DNA of 64,000 nucleotides from Nautilus pompilius (taxonomy: Eukaryota; Mollusca; Cephalopoda; Nautilida; Nautilidae), in NCBI GenBank assembly GCA_018389105.1, contig JACATO010002450.1, forward strand, positions 1,558,501 to 1,622,500. Reading direction: 5' to 3'. The notes beneath the pieces were generated by a model. The model was not told where the DNA came from and did not search any database. It saw only the letters and a list, made by a program, of their open reading frames with translations. Below, piece after piece: positions 25,638 to 37,700 of this stretch; position 1 is the first letter of the stretch; each line of letters starts with the position of its first letter. A program made the position numbers and the translations under genes.

Positions 25638-26720
25638 ATGAAAAGTTCTTCGATAAGCATTGTTGGTATACCTTGTTCGGATCAAATGGCAAAAGATCTA
25701 CTTAATTTTTCTGAAAGTCATGTAGATGACCTGGAAGAAATGCTGAAAGCCTGTGTTAAAAAACTTAGCCTTGTAGCAGACGGCAGGCCACTGTGTTCTA
25801 AACATTGCAACAGCGCCATATTGCTCTTTTGCAGAAACCTTAACTTTAAGCTGATGAGGGAAAAGGAGTTTGGAAGTTAAGTCTCTTTTAATAGATTGTG
25901 TGTTTAGAGACTCTATAAACTTCAAACCTGACAAACTGGTAGACACAGTTCAGAAATACGGAATTCCTTTTGATGAAATCAGTGCTTTTGTCTGTGACAA
26001 TGCTGCATGTATCACCAAAACCGGTGGGCAACACCTGGCGAAAAATGGGCATTATTCATTGGCTGCCCTCCCTGGGCACAGTTCTTTCAGTCATAGCAGG
26101 AAAAGGGGAAAGTGGCTGCTATATCAACTTGACTGGCAATCAACAGGGATTAGGTGGATTTCTATGAAGATGATTATGAATAATTCAGCAGCTAAAGATG
26201 TGGTCTGTTTAAGTGGATCAGCAGAAAAAAAATCAGTTTTTTCAGCTGTAGAAGCTTTTACCGCATATGAACAACCAGAAATAAAATCACACCTGGTGGC
26301 AACCGATTTGGCCGATCGCACCAGCTGGCTGGGTCAAGTCTTTTAGTAGCTCAGCTGACAATGTGCTGGCTGACAGAACTCTCACCAAAAGCAGCAATAA
26401 ACTCAAAACTCACCTGACAGATCACGTGAGCTTTTTTTTGTCAACACGCTGCCACCTTTTTTCAAAGCATGCCAGGTGTCCAGTCCCATTCTGACCTCGT
26501 CGCATCACCGAATTCCTTTGACTTGGTTCTAACGTTTGAAAACATTGTGTTGGCAAAAGCTGAATTCGGTAACTTCACAAGTACAATTTCAGGAGGGAAG
26601 CGCTGGAACTTGTTGAGCTTTTAGTGTGATTTGGTCGAACACTTTCCAAACCTGGCTGCTATCGGTGCCTGTCAGCAGCGTTGAGGCCCAGACCCAGGAT
26701 TCTGAGCAGGGGGAGGGTTC
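25638..26720 (+). pseudogene. hAT-like transposase relic
   Basis: On the + strand, a first piece (25638-25880) starts near SSISIVGIP. A second (25870-26346) contains an LLIDCVFRDS stretch and FVCDNAACITK, which matches the hAT core around the second catalytic Asp in which a D-N/D-A-A motif is typical. Weaker C-terminal similarity (HFPNLAAIGA) extends to about 26700. The two pieces are in different frames, and further stops follow. It resembles hAT proteins found near CGGBP1-like sequences, but that subfamily call is tentative. Not functional. Confidence 0.55.
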
Positions 26721-26729
26721 TTTTTGCAA

Positions 26730-27440
26730 AGGGTGGAACTAAATGCAACGTACCCTATTATCACGCTATATCATGAAGTGATTAAAATGAACACATACTG
26801 CATTTATTTTTGCATTCAATATAACAAAGAGCAACAGAATATTCAAAACAATACTATCCAATGCAATTCTTATCACAAACACAATGGCAGAGTTAATATG
26901 GATACAGGTTCTGCAACTATGAGAATGTCCTTTCAGTCAAACATACTAAGCAATAACCACTGCATGCAGATTGTATAATCCAGACTAAACATACATAAAC
27001 AATACAATGTACATTTATAGACTCTAGATTAAGCCAGTAGGAGCAACATGATTGGATGAAATACTGTTATATGTACACGTCATGATGACATTATTGGATG
27101 CACCACAAAAAAAGAATAACCTGGTAAATTGGCAGTGAATTTATGATCTGTAAGTTCAAAGCAAAAGCCTGTTTTATATGCAATACAACTGAGCCCATCA
27201 TCCTACTCAGGATTATATAATAACTGTCTACAGGAACCTTCTTTTATCTGTAATTATTAAGAAGAGACATTATATAACTTTCCATTAGACCTGCAACAGC
27301 TTCAAATGAAAATAAGAACTTTTGTTGTAGTGTTAAAGGAATGTTTGCCCTACCTTGGCAGGGGCTGGATGCTACAGACTTGTACAAATGAGTCTCAACC
27401 TAAATCTTGTCAATCTAATCTGACAGGATGCAGTCATGAT
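26730..27440. other. AT-rich spacer
   Basis: No gene recognised. This lies between two hAT relics on opposite strands and may contain the terminal non-coding part of either, but no inverted-repeat ends were identified. Confidence 0.4.
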
Positions 27441-27447
27441 GCAATCT

Positions 27448-30005
27448 TCATGGTTGCTTTTTGGCAAATATATCTAAAACTTTATCCAAAGATATGTCCT
27501 TATTATAATGAATATGTAATAATGCCAGATAGCTCAATCTTTCCTTCCCCATCAAAGCTCTCAGGTAATTATTGAGGTGCCTCAATACACTTGCACTATG
27601 CTCACATTCACAGGAAGTAACAGGCAAAGTGCATGCAAGCTGCAGTAACGTGTGGATGTTTGGATACATAATAGCATCACATTCTTTGATTGCAGCAGCT
27701 TGTATGCTGGATCTTTTATCTTCAGGGACCTTGTCATACCTGCAGAGATATCCAAAACACAGTTTAGATGCACAAGAATTATCAGTAATCATCTGAAGCA
27801 GTTTAACTGTTAATAAGATAATTTACCTCATTTTCCAACAAGTGAGCTCTTGTGGAACAAGATCTGGGGAGGGGAGATCCTTTGCATATACTTTTACCAT
27901 CCTTGATGTGTGAGGCAGTTGCTGGCACACAACCACTTGAACTAATCCCAGAAAGGAGGAAACAATGACAGCCAGAGCTGGAGCGAGCAGAAATTTATTT
28001 ATCACATAATTTCGGTTAGGTCCTAAACTAACAAAAAGTAATATCAGTCTCCAAATGTCCATGGGCTAATGTGGCCTCATGTATATCTACAGTGTATAAA
28101 CGCTAATAACTTGTAACAAAATACACATGATACTAACTCAACAAAGTATAGCTGTACTTGAAGAAAACAAAAAATTTTAAAAATTCTTTGCATATGAACT
28201 TACAAGAAAACAGTGCATCCAAGTCACTGATCACATGGTCCAGGAATGGTATGACTGCATTCACCTTGTAGTGGTCACTAATGCAATCAGTAGGTACGTT
28301 GTTACGATGTTTTTGGTATTGAGAAATACGAGGTCGGCATGGTGTTGATCCTACATGACGGCTTGGTCATATGCTACTGTAAATGATTCATAAACATTCT
28401 CTCTCTCTGCTGCATATACTTCCCTGATATCAGCAATCTGCAGAGTAAATTATGTAGCAGAGAAAATACATCTGTTAAGAAGTAACAAAAACATGAAAAA
28501 TATTATCATTTACTGGATAAGTAAGAACACTATAATAGTAAATGATAAAATTACTGGTCTTACCATTTTGTGTGCATGGATAATATCCAAGGTGGTACTC
28601 TGAAGCTTAGTGGTGATTCCTGACAAATGGGACAGGTATTTATAAATCATCATGAATATGATGACGAAGTCAAAAGAAGTGATGCTTGCTAGAATTTGTT
28701 GTGCCTCACTTCTACTCACTGTGTCCCAGTGAGTGAGTGAAAAGCTGATAGTTATCAAGGTGCTGTCTATATCCAATTACTTCAAGTGCCTCAACCAGGT
28801 ATACAAATGCTTGGTAAAAGTGCTGGTATGCACTTTGATGTTCAGCCCAGCGAGTTTTGCACAGATCCAAAAGTACTTTCCTTCTGCTGCCATCCTCAAC
28901 ACCTCTTCTTACTATCTCTTCCAGAAGTCCTGATCTCTTTGGACTAAATAGTAGTGGATGTGACAAGGGGTGACACCTGTCTGATTCGAGCCTGCACACC
29001 TACTTTGCTTGAAGCCATGTTCGAAGCACCATCATACCCTTGCCCACGAATATTTTGCATAATCAGACAGAGTTCAAGTGCATGCAGAATTTTCTGAGCC
29101 AGATATTCAATGGAAATCCGCTTCAGAGGAATAAACCTTAAGAACTCCTCTCTGATGTCTCCTTTCTTGTCAACAAACCGCACACAAAGGGCAAGATGTT
29201 CTGCATGGTGGCTTGTGACCTCGTCTGCAAAGATGATGGAAAACCTGGCTTCCTTTACTTCATCCACTATTTCTGACAGGATAATATCATGACCAAGAAT
29301 CTAAATTATTTGATTCTGAGTGTTTGGAGAAATGTACGTTGCATTATTCATGGATGGAGATAACAAATGATTCCTAAGAGTGGTGTTGTGATTTGAAATC
29401 AGACGAAGTATACTCAAAAAGTTGCTAGGATTACCTGGCATATCTAAGTTTTTGTGACTACCTCAAAGTGCTATACATTGGGACCCACAAAATAAAATGG
29501 CTTCTGCAACTGCTTTAACTATATCTCTGTTTCGTTGCACATTAGCTGCTTTCTTGTTGTTCATCAAATTCTGTATGTTTGCATTTGGCTGCTTTATTGC
29601 TCTCAAAAACTCATCTGCCAATTGCTGTGCCTCTTTGTGATATTTTGTGTGTTCATGTTCTCTACACTTTTCTGACTTTTTATGCCATGCAGTGAAAGGT
29701 TTATTGACAAACTGACCTTTGTTCAAGTAATTATTGCAAAACAAGACACTTGATGCAAAAGGCACCATCTAGATGCATACTATACACCATCCATTTGTGA
29801 TCATCAAACCATGTACATTTAAAGGAATGATAGCAACTTCCTATCAAGGTAGTGAGGAAGATATAGTCAGGTCCTGGTACTTTGTGTTGTTTCAGAAGCA
29901 TATATTTGTCCCTGGAACTCAATCCTTCATTTGCTTCTTTGACCTCTTTTGCTGTCATTGTTGCTTGAACAATGTGGCCAATGTCATGGGAAGATGTTTT
30001 AAGCA
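27448..30005 (-). pseudogene. Intron-containing hAT transposase (52-kDa-repressor/TTF type), decayed
   Basis: Minus-strand hAT relic of the group annotated as '52 kDa repressor of the inhibitor of protein kinase-like'. In order: a TTF zinc-finger region (SHDIGH start, WFDDHKWMVYS, about 30005-29700), the DUF4371/RNase H-like core (FADEVTSHHAEHLA, GQGYDGASNM, about 29267-28944), KTRWAEHQSAY (about 28840), WDTVSRSEAQ, and a C-terminal dimerisation domain (LACTLPVTSCECEHSA, about 27660). Three introns have GT-AG ends: 28563-28438, 28203-28028 and 27826-27740. Across the first and third the protein continues in phase. An acceptor at 30006-30008 implies an upstream exon. Damage: a shift near 29745, TGA at 29463-29465, TAG at 29301-29303, loss of the H-C-x-H block near 28960, and a shift near 28740. 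Confidence 0.8.
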
Positions 30006-30312
30006 CTGTTTAAATAGAAATTTAATATTTTAAATTCTCAGCAAACATTACCTTTTGGCAAAATAGCTGATATCAGTTTACTCTCATAACTGACCAAAAG
30101 ATATCTCACCACTTTCAGAATGAATGGCCGTTGTTTTAGGTGAGACTCTACGGTTCAAATCTCAAGAAAATTAATTATAACCTACTGTAATCGAAAACAA
30201 GAAAAACATTATAAGTGCCACACAGATCAACTTAAATGAATGGTATACTTGTCGAAATCATTAAAGCAAGCATAATTAAAAACAATTTACGAATAATCTA
30301 AACATCACTTAC

Positions 30313-30690
30313 CGACTCTGACCCTTAAAGCCACTGTTCGGGCCAATGTCAGCCACTCAGTTCGCTCATATACGTCCACACTGTCCCATGAAGTCCCTGT
30401 CCAGCTTTTCTAGTATTCGCTCCCAGTGGTGCCAGTCAAAGGGAGGGCGGCCCGACAGCACCAGTACCCGTCGTGTAACAGTCCAAGTTCTGGCTCCTGG
30501 CCTTTTGCCGCCAGGCCCATTGTCCAGGGAGGCGAGACGACTTCTGGCTTCTGGCAGCCACTCATACTGTCTTGGTGGCAAATCAACAGGAAGCCATCGG
30601 GGACCAGCAGCACCAGGCAAGCTGACCCAGGGGGACTATAATGCAATCGGGCAACTGATGGCTACACCATGCAAACATTTCAACTCTTGC
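30313..30690 (-). other. GC-rich block, possible 5' exon of the hAT gene
   Basis: A sharply GC-rich island in AT-rich surroundings. On the minus strand it ends with a strong donor (GAGTCG then GTAAGTG, after 30313) facing the acceptor at 30006-30008. It could therefore be a first exon of the hAT transcript or a promoter-proximal leader. Several frames are open on both strands, as expected from GC-rich DNA, and none was recognised. A YERTEWLTLARTVALRV stretch reads into the donor in a phase that would join the downstream exon. Confidence 0.35.
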
Positions 30691-31081
30691 TAATAAATCT
30701 GTTGATACGAGACGTGCAGCCCACAAGAGAAACGTAGCAACTTTCAAAACATACGAGCAGACATTCGCCAGGTAAACAGCGTGTGAAAAAAACCTTTTTC
30801 TCAGTTTAGGGAGAGTATTTTCTTCTTGCTCAGGGTGGAACTTTCCAAGTCCAGTGGGGTACGGGCCTGTGTAATGATATTTTATTTTTATATATATTGT
30901 TTATTCACGTAGAAGTATTTGCTGTACACATATAAAAATGTGTGTGCATGTTCCATGACTAGCATTACCCTGCACAACAGATTATAGGAAGCATATTGCA
31001 GACATGTAACAGGGGTTAATTTTAAAATGTGATACAGCTTGATTTAAGTGAAAAGTTAGCACACAAGTTCCTCGTAAAAGG

Positions 31082-32255
31082 TTAGGCCAGTTTACTAACA
31101 ATAGCTCTACAGAAGTTTGCAATCATGTAACACACCTGGATTATTTTACTCCCCAGTGGAACTTGACTAGTTTGTATTTCCTTTTTTAGGATTTTGAAAG
31201 TTTTTCCAGGACCAATCACACATTCTACATGAATGCACTGTGATGTAATTCGCCTGTCTCTCACAACAGTCTCTGGTTCTAGCTGGGATTTTCCGTTTAA
31301 CATAGTTGGTGTGTTTACATGTACATCTTTGCATGCAAACAAGTCCTGCACTATGATTCCCTTGTCTGCCATAATGCTGTCACCTTTCTCAAACATGTTA
31401 TCATTTAAAAGTGCAGAGCGTTCTATCATTTGCCTGTCACTAATGTTCCCTCCATATGCATCAGATATATAGGTCACAAGTCCTCTGGGGCTACAACCTA
31501 TGATGACTTTCAATGTATTCCTATTCTTGTAGGTTGAAAAAGTAGCTGACTGATGAGCAACATTGCTGGGTTTCTGGATGGGAATTTCTGTTGCATCTAA
31601 AATGACTTTTGCATTTGGGAATTTGGTAGTAAAGTATTTTGGCATAAAATGCTTCACTGTCTCATGATCTGCACAGATGTCTATCTCATTTAACTGGCAG
31701 TACAGAAATTTTATCCAGATGTTCAGTATAGACACTACTGTAGTCTTGCTGATGCGAAACATCAGGCTTAATTCTGTGTCCTCTTTAGCTTGGCAAAGCT
31801 TCATCATGGTGAGGAAGAGATGGTCTTCTTCTGACAAGTTTTTACACTTTAGTTCAGCTCATATGCTGCAAGCCCAAGTACACTAAAGAAAATTTTTAAA
31901 TGTTCATAGTCATCAAAACCTGTGTAGTATTTAATTCCTGCAGGGTTATTCTTGTACTATGACAATGAGACACCTTGACAAACACTGGAATACTTCTTAG
32001 TGCTACATGGACAGTCTGTCAAAAGCCCACACTGGACACCAGCCTCATCAGCTAGAATAGGTGATTGATCTGCTTTGCTGTCTGTCTTCTGTTGTCTGCA
32101 CTTCCACCTCCATGGAAATGGATGGCACTTCCACGAACTGCGACAACTGGTCTTTACTGGGGCTCGGTCACTCCTGGGCTTGGTCAGTGTTGTCTCAGCT
32201 CCCCTCTTTGGGAAAACTGATGGTGCTGCACTTGGCTTGAGATGTGGTCTTTCAC
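31082..32255 (-). pseudogene. ISL2EU/IS4EU-type (PIF-Harbinger) DDE transposase, main exon
   Basis: Minus strand. An acceptor (TTACATCAG) places the exon start at 32255, followed by ERPHLKPSAAPSVF, a linker typical of THAP-containing ISL2EU transposases, then GVQCGLL. A conserved region near 31930-31860 (AGIKYYTGF) precedes a helix-turn-helix domain (SEEDHLFLTMMKLCQAKED, from 31837). The DDE_Tnp_4 domain has its first Asp in ILDATEIPIQ, its second in SDAYGGNISDR and its Glu in IHVE-type context near 31225. The 251-codon frame 31837-31082 is fully open. Upstream there is an in-frame TAG at 31957-31959 and a one-base shift at TAA 31849-31851, so the product is truncated. It would cut and paste the element. 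Confidence 0.8.
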
Positions 32256-32338
32256 CTGATGTAAAAAAATGCATATTAATGAGTATATGCTGCTTATTTT
32301 TACTAGCTATGCCGTTTGTATCCATGTGTTTATTATTG

Positions 32339-32354
32339 GTGTGTGTGTGTGTGT
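32339..32354. repeat. (GT)n microsatellite
   Basis: Eight GT units, inside the intron of the THAP/ISL2EU element. Confidence 0.9.
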
Positions 32355-32813
32355 AAGTAATTATTAAGTCATAATTATATAAGCACTCAGCAAAATTTGA
32401 TACACCCAAGATATTTTCTGTTTTTCTTTGTGTGTAAAACATTTGTTCAAATCTATAAATGATTTAAAAGTTTTCAACTTCTGAATGTGTATCTATCAAC
32501 TGCCTCATTTATAATATATTGTAATGTCTGTCACTGCATTCAGTGGATATGGTCATTAATTTCTGATAAAATCAATTTTAAAATAAAGCTTAAGTGTTAT
32601 TAATACCTAATCCCTCACTACACCGATCCTGCACATTGATCTTAACCCCCAAATTGGCCGGACCATTTCTATTAGTACCGCAGATCTGCAGCCAGCACAA
32701 AGTTAAACAAATGTAAACATGTCACTGACAGCTGACCCGACGAAAATATCCCGCAGCCAGTTATAAGATAGCGAAGCTTGAAAGCTTGTGTGTGTGTGGT
32801 CAGATAGTAATAC

Positions 32814-33092
32814 CTGCCCGAGTAAGGTTGTTCTGTAGTCCTCGGGATGTAAGGTGCAGAGCACATACATACAACAGAGTCGGCGTCCGGTGTCCAGCTC
32901 CTCGGGCGAACGGGGCTTCACAGCTACCCTCCAACGGAGCCCGAGGTCCTCCGGGTGGTGGGACGACAGCCAGGGACGCAACAATAGCGGGGCATCGTTT
33001 TCTCGACTTAGACAGCGCTGTGTAGATAACACGTTGTGCGAACCGGAAGTGGGTCTGCGCCACCTGGTGGGACTAATGGCGACCGACTCCAT
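32814..33092 (-). pseudogene. THAP-like first exon of the ISL2EU element
   Basis: A GC-rich minus-strand stretch just upstream of the transposase exon. Its translation contains LRWRVAV, then RRLCCMYV and HPEDYRTTLLGQ, matching the second half of a THAP DNA-binding domain (Cys...His plus the E-D-Y segment) as found at the N-terminus of ISL2EU transposases. It ends at a donor (GGGCAG then GTATTA, after 32814) that would join the acceptor at 32255 across a 558-base intron. The C-x-x-H spacing is disturbed by a frame change (the neighbouring frame reads YVCALHL), and the first zinc-binding Cys pair is not evident. The start codon choice is uncertain. Confidence 0.5.
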
Positions 33093-33192
33093 TGCTGCGC
33101 CGGGAGATCAATCGGCGAACCAACATTGTACTCACACGTCAAAACTTTCCTGCTTACACCCTTTTTTTTTTTCTAATTTCTTGACTATTTAA

Positions 33193-33764
33193 ATTTTACC
33201 GGCAATGTCAAGTGTTCGTTTGCTTTGTCAAATTTAGGAGCCATTGTTGAGGGGGTGCAAAAGTTATCATATAAGAGACGAGAGAAATGAGCTATGGCAC
33301 TTCCAAGATGGCTGCCGTTAGATAGAGTGCCGCTACATCCAGAGCTTACTGTACAATGGAAACAGAAATGTTGTCAACATTCTCAAGTTTCACAGGGTTG
33401 CAGTAATTATGTATTTTACTAGTAGGAAAGTACGCGTACTAAAATATATTTAAACTTTATATTCAGTTATTATAATACACTTGCGTTTCATATAGAAGTA
33501 GTTATATGCAGTGGTAGTATTTGTCTGTCTATAAAAGAAACATCCTAGCACACATTGATAAGTCTTTTGAAAGACAAGTTAGAATTTATTCGACATTAAA
33601 CTGCATCGAGGCTGTTGTCTTTTTCTGTGAATGTCAGAATGGATGTTCCGTTACAAAACTCGCTGCAATATCTGTAGCTGAGTTATTACTTTTTGTCATT
33701 GGTAGAGTGAATGATGTGTACAGTATATACGTTTTTTCAGTATCTCTGGTTTGATACTGTAGAC
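33193..33764. other. Spacer, no gene recognised
   Basis: Contains a YY1-like AAGATGGCTGCCG at 33305-33317 and short frames without recognisable domains. Confidence 0.35.
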
Positions 33765-33833
33765 AGCCGACGCTGGTATTTGAACTAGGGATCTCCGGTT
33801 ACTATCCATGTGTGCTACCGGCTGAGTTCGTGA
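33765..33833 (-). mobile_element. tRNA-derived SINE fragment
   Basis: On the minus strand an A-box-like ACTCAGCCGGTAGCAC (33827-33812) is followed about 25 bases later by a B-box-like AGTTCAAATACCAG (33786-33773). The spacing suits an RNA polymerase III type 2 promoter. A proper tRNA acceptor stem cannot be drawn, so this is a SINE head or tRNA pseudogene rather than a working tRNA. Confidence 0.5.
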
Positions 33834-34308
33834 TCTGATAAATATCCCTGCAATTACATCAGCTCTAAACAGAACAATAGGATCTTCCGGTGTAGAGTTT
33901 TTAAATAATTTTCCCGAAAACTTTTCACTATCTCAGCTTTGTTTTCTACGTTATGTCTACTTCACTTTCAACAAAATATCCATTGATTTTATTCACAAAT
34001 TAAAAAGTCTTTTGGTAAGCATCTTCAAAGTTAGTTCTTTAGTCTCCATGTCGCAGTAGCCGCCATATATAATCAATGCTTTTCGTGTGCAGATATTCGG
34101 ATGGTTGGCGGAGGACAGCAAAAAATCTGCAAGATGTATATGAAAGCGACACCAATTTTTTTAACAGTGCACTTGTCTGAAGAGTAACTTTGGCCTGAAA
34201 TTTTGTGATTCCATTGTGTGAGGCAAAACCTTGATTAAAAATGTCGAATGCTTCTCTCTGTGGTTCATCTTAAGTTCCTAAAACTCTTTTTAGAGCGGCT
34301 TACTTTGA

Positions 34309-35690
34309 TCACCACGCGTTTTTCCAAACTTTTGCAGCTTCTTCAGCAATTAATACATTCCAAACACTCATCTGAAAAGAAGACTGTAATGCATTGTAGA
34401 AGGCCAATGAGATTATTGACACGTGCATGTTTTCAACAAGATCTGTTGCACAAAGGTTTGGAAAACGTGTGCAAATCAGATCTAGACAGACTGTGGAGAA
34501 TCGATTTTGATTTATGTTTGAACACTTGTAATAATCCCGCATGGTTTTAGTTTTTTCAAGAGATTCGCCAATGATATTCTCTATTTTCAATGTATGATTT
34601 TCAAAATTTAAATTCTATAGTTGCTAAAAATCCAAACCAGAAGCACTTTTAATTTTCTGTTCAGAAAAAAAAATGGCTCTTTCAATTTTTTAAAATTTCA
34701 TACATAGCACGAAATTATGGTCGTTTGATAGGTGAGAGCCGTGTTGACTTCCATCTATTTGTACATACTATTACTGATCACCGATTTTATCAATTTCTTA
34801 AACTATAAGACTGCAGGAAAATGCTAAGATGTTTAAAGTGATTCTGGAGATCATTGCTGCAAGACCACGAAAATTTTCATTAATTACTTTCATCTTTTAG
34901 CTTGTCACATCTAATTTTGATAGATTTTACTTCTTTATCAGGTTGCTTATTTAGCGGTACATTAAAATCATAAACAAGCGAGATGATTTCTAAAAATGTA
35001 TCACGATCAGCAGTTTTACTATCTAAACTGAAGTGCTTCGTTTTTATGTCTCCTTTATGGCAATTTCTGCTTTCCATTAAATTTTGCAACTGCTGACATC
35101 TTTTTCAATACTTCAATAATTTCAAGAATCTGTCGCTTTCTGGGTCAGTCATTTTCTTATTTATCAAAGAACCATTGCCGTCTCAGAAGTCTTGTGCGAT
35201 TTGCTGCATTCATGATCATCAGTTCTTTGGTAAATGTAAGAATGATTCGTGAAATTGTCAGTTAAAGCAAAGTCAATCTTTGCAAAATCCAGACATACAT
35301 TACAATTTAATGCAGCCTATCTCCAACTTTAACAGTGATCCACTATCGATGAATACATTTATTCGCTGAAATTTGTTTCTATTATACACTTGTTTAGGAT
35401 CAAACGGCAAATGAGACACTTCTCCAATTCTATTCTTTCATTAAGTGAAGCCCTATCAGTTCATCTCTGGAATTTCATTTCCGCATTCTCACCAGTGCAT
35501 AGCCAAAACATTATCAGCCAGATGGACACAATTAGTAGTATGTTCATCATCTGCATTAGAAGGCACCACTTGGGCAGAAACTGATCAAATACATTTAGTG
35601 AACAACTTCTAATTCAGATTTTCAGCAGCAATAAGCAATTTTGCCTGCCTTATTTTAGCATCACTCTTCTTGGGGGGGTATGCTTCTCCA
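34309..35690 (-). other. Unrecognised decayed coding sequence
   Basis: Several minus-strand pieces look protein-like but are broken. Near 35690-35600 is FNGEAYPPKKSDAKIRQAK. Near 35550 is NADDEHTTNCVHLADNVLA. At 35089-34880 is a Lys/Asp-rich piece with HFSLDSKTADRDTF. At 34590-34309 is a piece with TRFPNLCATDLVENMH and WNVLIAEEAAKVW. Order and orientation are consistent, and stops fall between pieces, which suggests one old mobile-element protein. I could not assign a family. Confidence 0.3.
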
Positions 35691-35699
35691 TTAAAATGT

Positions 35700-36929
35700 G
35701 GTAGCTGTGGAAAGGCTAACTCATATAACTTTGATGGAAACAAAATTAAGACTCATTTAATCATTATATAATAATATATGCACATATACATTTAATTAAA
35801 CATTTTTTGGCTTTCAGATCTTAAATATAATCCCATTTTTTTAAATATACTTTTTAATCTGATTTTATTTAATAAAGAAATTAAAACCAAACTTTTAGTT
35901 TCGCAAAGTTTAACTTTTTTGGTCATATGATTTCAAAAATTATAAATCTCAACTGGAATTATTCAGCATATTTATTAATTTTAACTTTAATTATTTATTT
36001 ATCTCTAAAAAGGATCTATTAGACCTCTTAAATTTTCAAAATTTAGCAAATTGCAATTATTTTTTGATTTTAGAAATATGAATTTCATCATATAATGATG
36101 CTATCAGTGAAACGAAAATTCATCGTAAATATACAACCGTAAGAAAAGATAACTCTGTCTATTTTTGATGACACCAAAAATATCGCCTGAGTTTGCAAAC
36201 TTGCTGATGATATCATTTTTAATTTTCGAATAAAATAAAGAGAAAAGGCTGTTCAACTCAATTAATCTAAAAATTTATGATCTTGAATATACAGGGTACT
36301 TGCATAAGATATTACAATTATGGGATCGGGAAGATTAAAAAGTAATTGGCCCATTTATTAGATGTGTATTATTTGTTCATATTTATTTAAAGTGAACAAT
36401 AAATTAGAACAATCCAAATTTTTCTGGTGATAGACACCTCTGCATAACTAAAAAAACTTGCAGTTAAAAAGCCCCGTTTTCACGGATCGGCATTTCGTGC
36501 CAATTGTTAGTCGTAGTTAAAATCCGATCCCTAATTTGAACTCAGAATTCTCAAAGAAACTTTAAAAACCAAGTTTCACGAATTCTTATTCATATGCGGC
36601 TGAGAAGTAAATGGCTGGAAGGGAGATTATGGCTTCTCTGTTACTGCCAATTCCAGGCGAGTAGGCTTGAAGTGTTAAGTACAGAGAGGGGTTCAGACCA
36701 AACTTTCAAAACGTTGTATGTGAAATCCTAAAAATTTGTTAATTTGTTTTTTTATAAAACTTGGTTGAGGGCCCCAACTCCCCAACAACCCCTCTTATCT
36801 TTCCACCCCAGATTTACGCTCCAAACTATTCTGAATTCGCCACTGGGTTATTTAAAGTTTATGGAAATATTTATAAATTACTTATTCATCTTTTAAGGAT
36901 TACTGATGTCCGATGAATTGGATTGCTTG
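35700..36929. other. AT-rich intergenic DNA
   Basis: No gene recognised. Long A/T-rich stretches, with no repeat structure identified. Confidence 0.4.
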
Positions 36930-36965
36930 AAATTTGCGCGCACACACACATGGACCCAGCGAGCA

Positions 36966-37078
36966 TTCCCTGGTGGGCCCCATCCCATCTGGGCCACACC
37001 TAATTTTGGCCACGGGTTCCACATGGGCCCCACCTGGGCTAGCCCACAAGGGTTATATATGGGTTTTGGGTGGGCACA
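36966..37078. repeat. Left subterminal repeat block of CACTA element
   Basis: Dense GGGCC/GGCCC/TGGGC motifs, including ACATGGGCCCCACCTGGGCT followed by AGCCCACA. This block is a near-inverted match to 43022-43072. Confidence 0.55.
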
Positions 37079-37152
37079 CCTTTCCTTATTGCTCTACTAG
37101 AATATTTTTTTTTATATTTTCAATTAATGCAGACATTTTCATTTGATTAATT

Positions 37153-37577
37153 ACAGTATTTGATGGCATATAAGACCCGCCCACCCCATTTCAGCAAGGA
37201 ATATTAAGAAAAAATATTTTTTGTGTATTTAAACATTTTCTCTAATTTTTATTTAAATATGTAGCTACAGTATCTTTATTGGGATTTTAAAAAAAAAGAT
37301 GCCCATACTGTGATAAACACAAAATAGCAACTGATCAGAAGCAGGACTAGGAGTTTCTGATGCTCAGTGATAGATGGCGGTGATGCTAGTATGCCACACA
37401 AGCGACTATGATTACTATTGGCCTTACTCACCATTATCACCATAATTTCAAGTTTTTTTCAAAAAATTGGGTAAACGTTAGCCTACCAGACATCTCAACT
37501 TCACATATAAGACCCGGGGGTACTTTTCTAGCCGTTTTTTTTGAAAAAAGTGCATCTTATATGCCATCAAATACGGT
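37153..37577. mobile_element. hAT-like MITE nested in the CACTA element
   Basis: GTATTTGATGGCATATAAGA at about 37157-37176 recurs inverted at about 37555-37574 (read as TCTTATATGCCATCAAATAC). The approximately 425-base interval has no coding content. A third partial copy of the arm (ACATATAAGACCCGG) lies near 37502. Termini reading (C)xGTATTT...ATAAGAC resemble several animal hAT families. No clear 8-base target duplication is visible. Confidence 0.6.
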
Positions 37578-37700
37578 ACATTGAGGCTTGGTTGTGACAA
37601 AATATCTTCTCTGCTGAGTACAAGTAACAAAAAAATGACATGATCAATGAAAAAATTGTATAGTGAAAACATCTCAAATGAAACAACCTGGAAGATAATT

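Noticed and set aside
25845-25875. CTGATGAG motif resembling a hammerhead ribozyme core
   Set aside because: The required GAAA segment and flanking stems are not in the correct arrangement, and the motif lies inside a transposase relic.
30346-30693. Plus-strand 115-codon frame in the GC-rich block
   Set aside because: Three or more overlapping frames are open here, and the only splice evidence is on the minus strand.
33765-33833. Possible functional tRNA gene
   Set aside because: A- and B-box-like sequences are present but no 7-bp acceptor stem can be formed; better explained as a SINE head.
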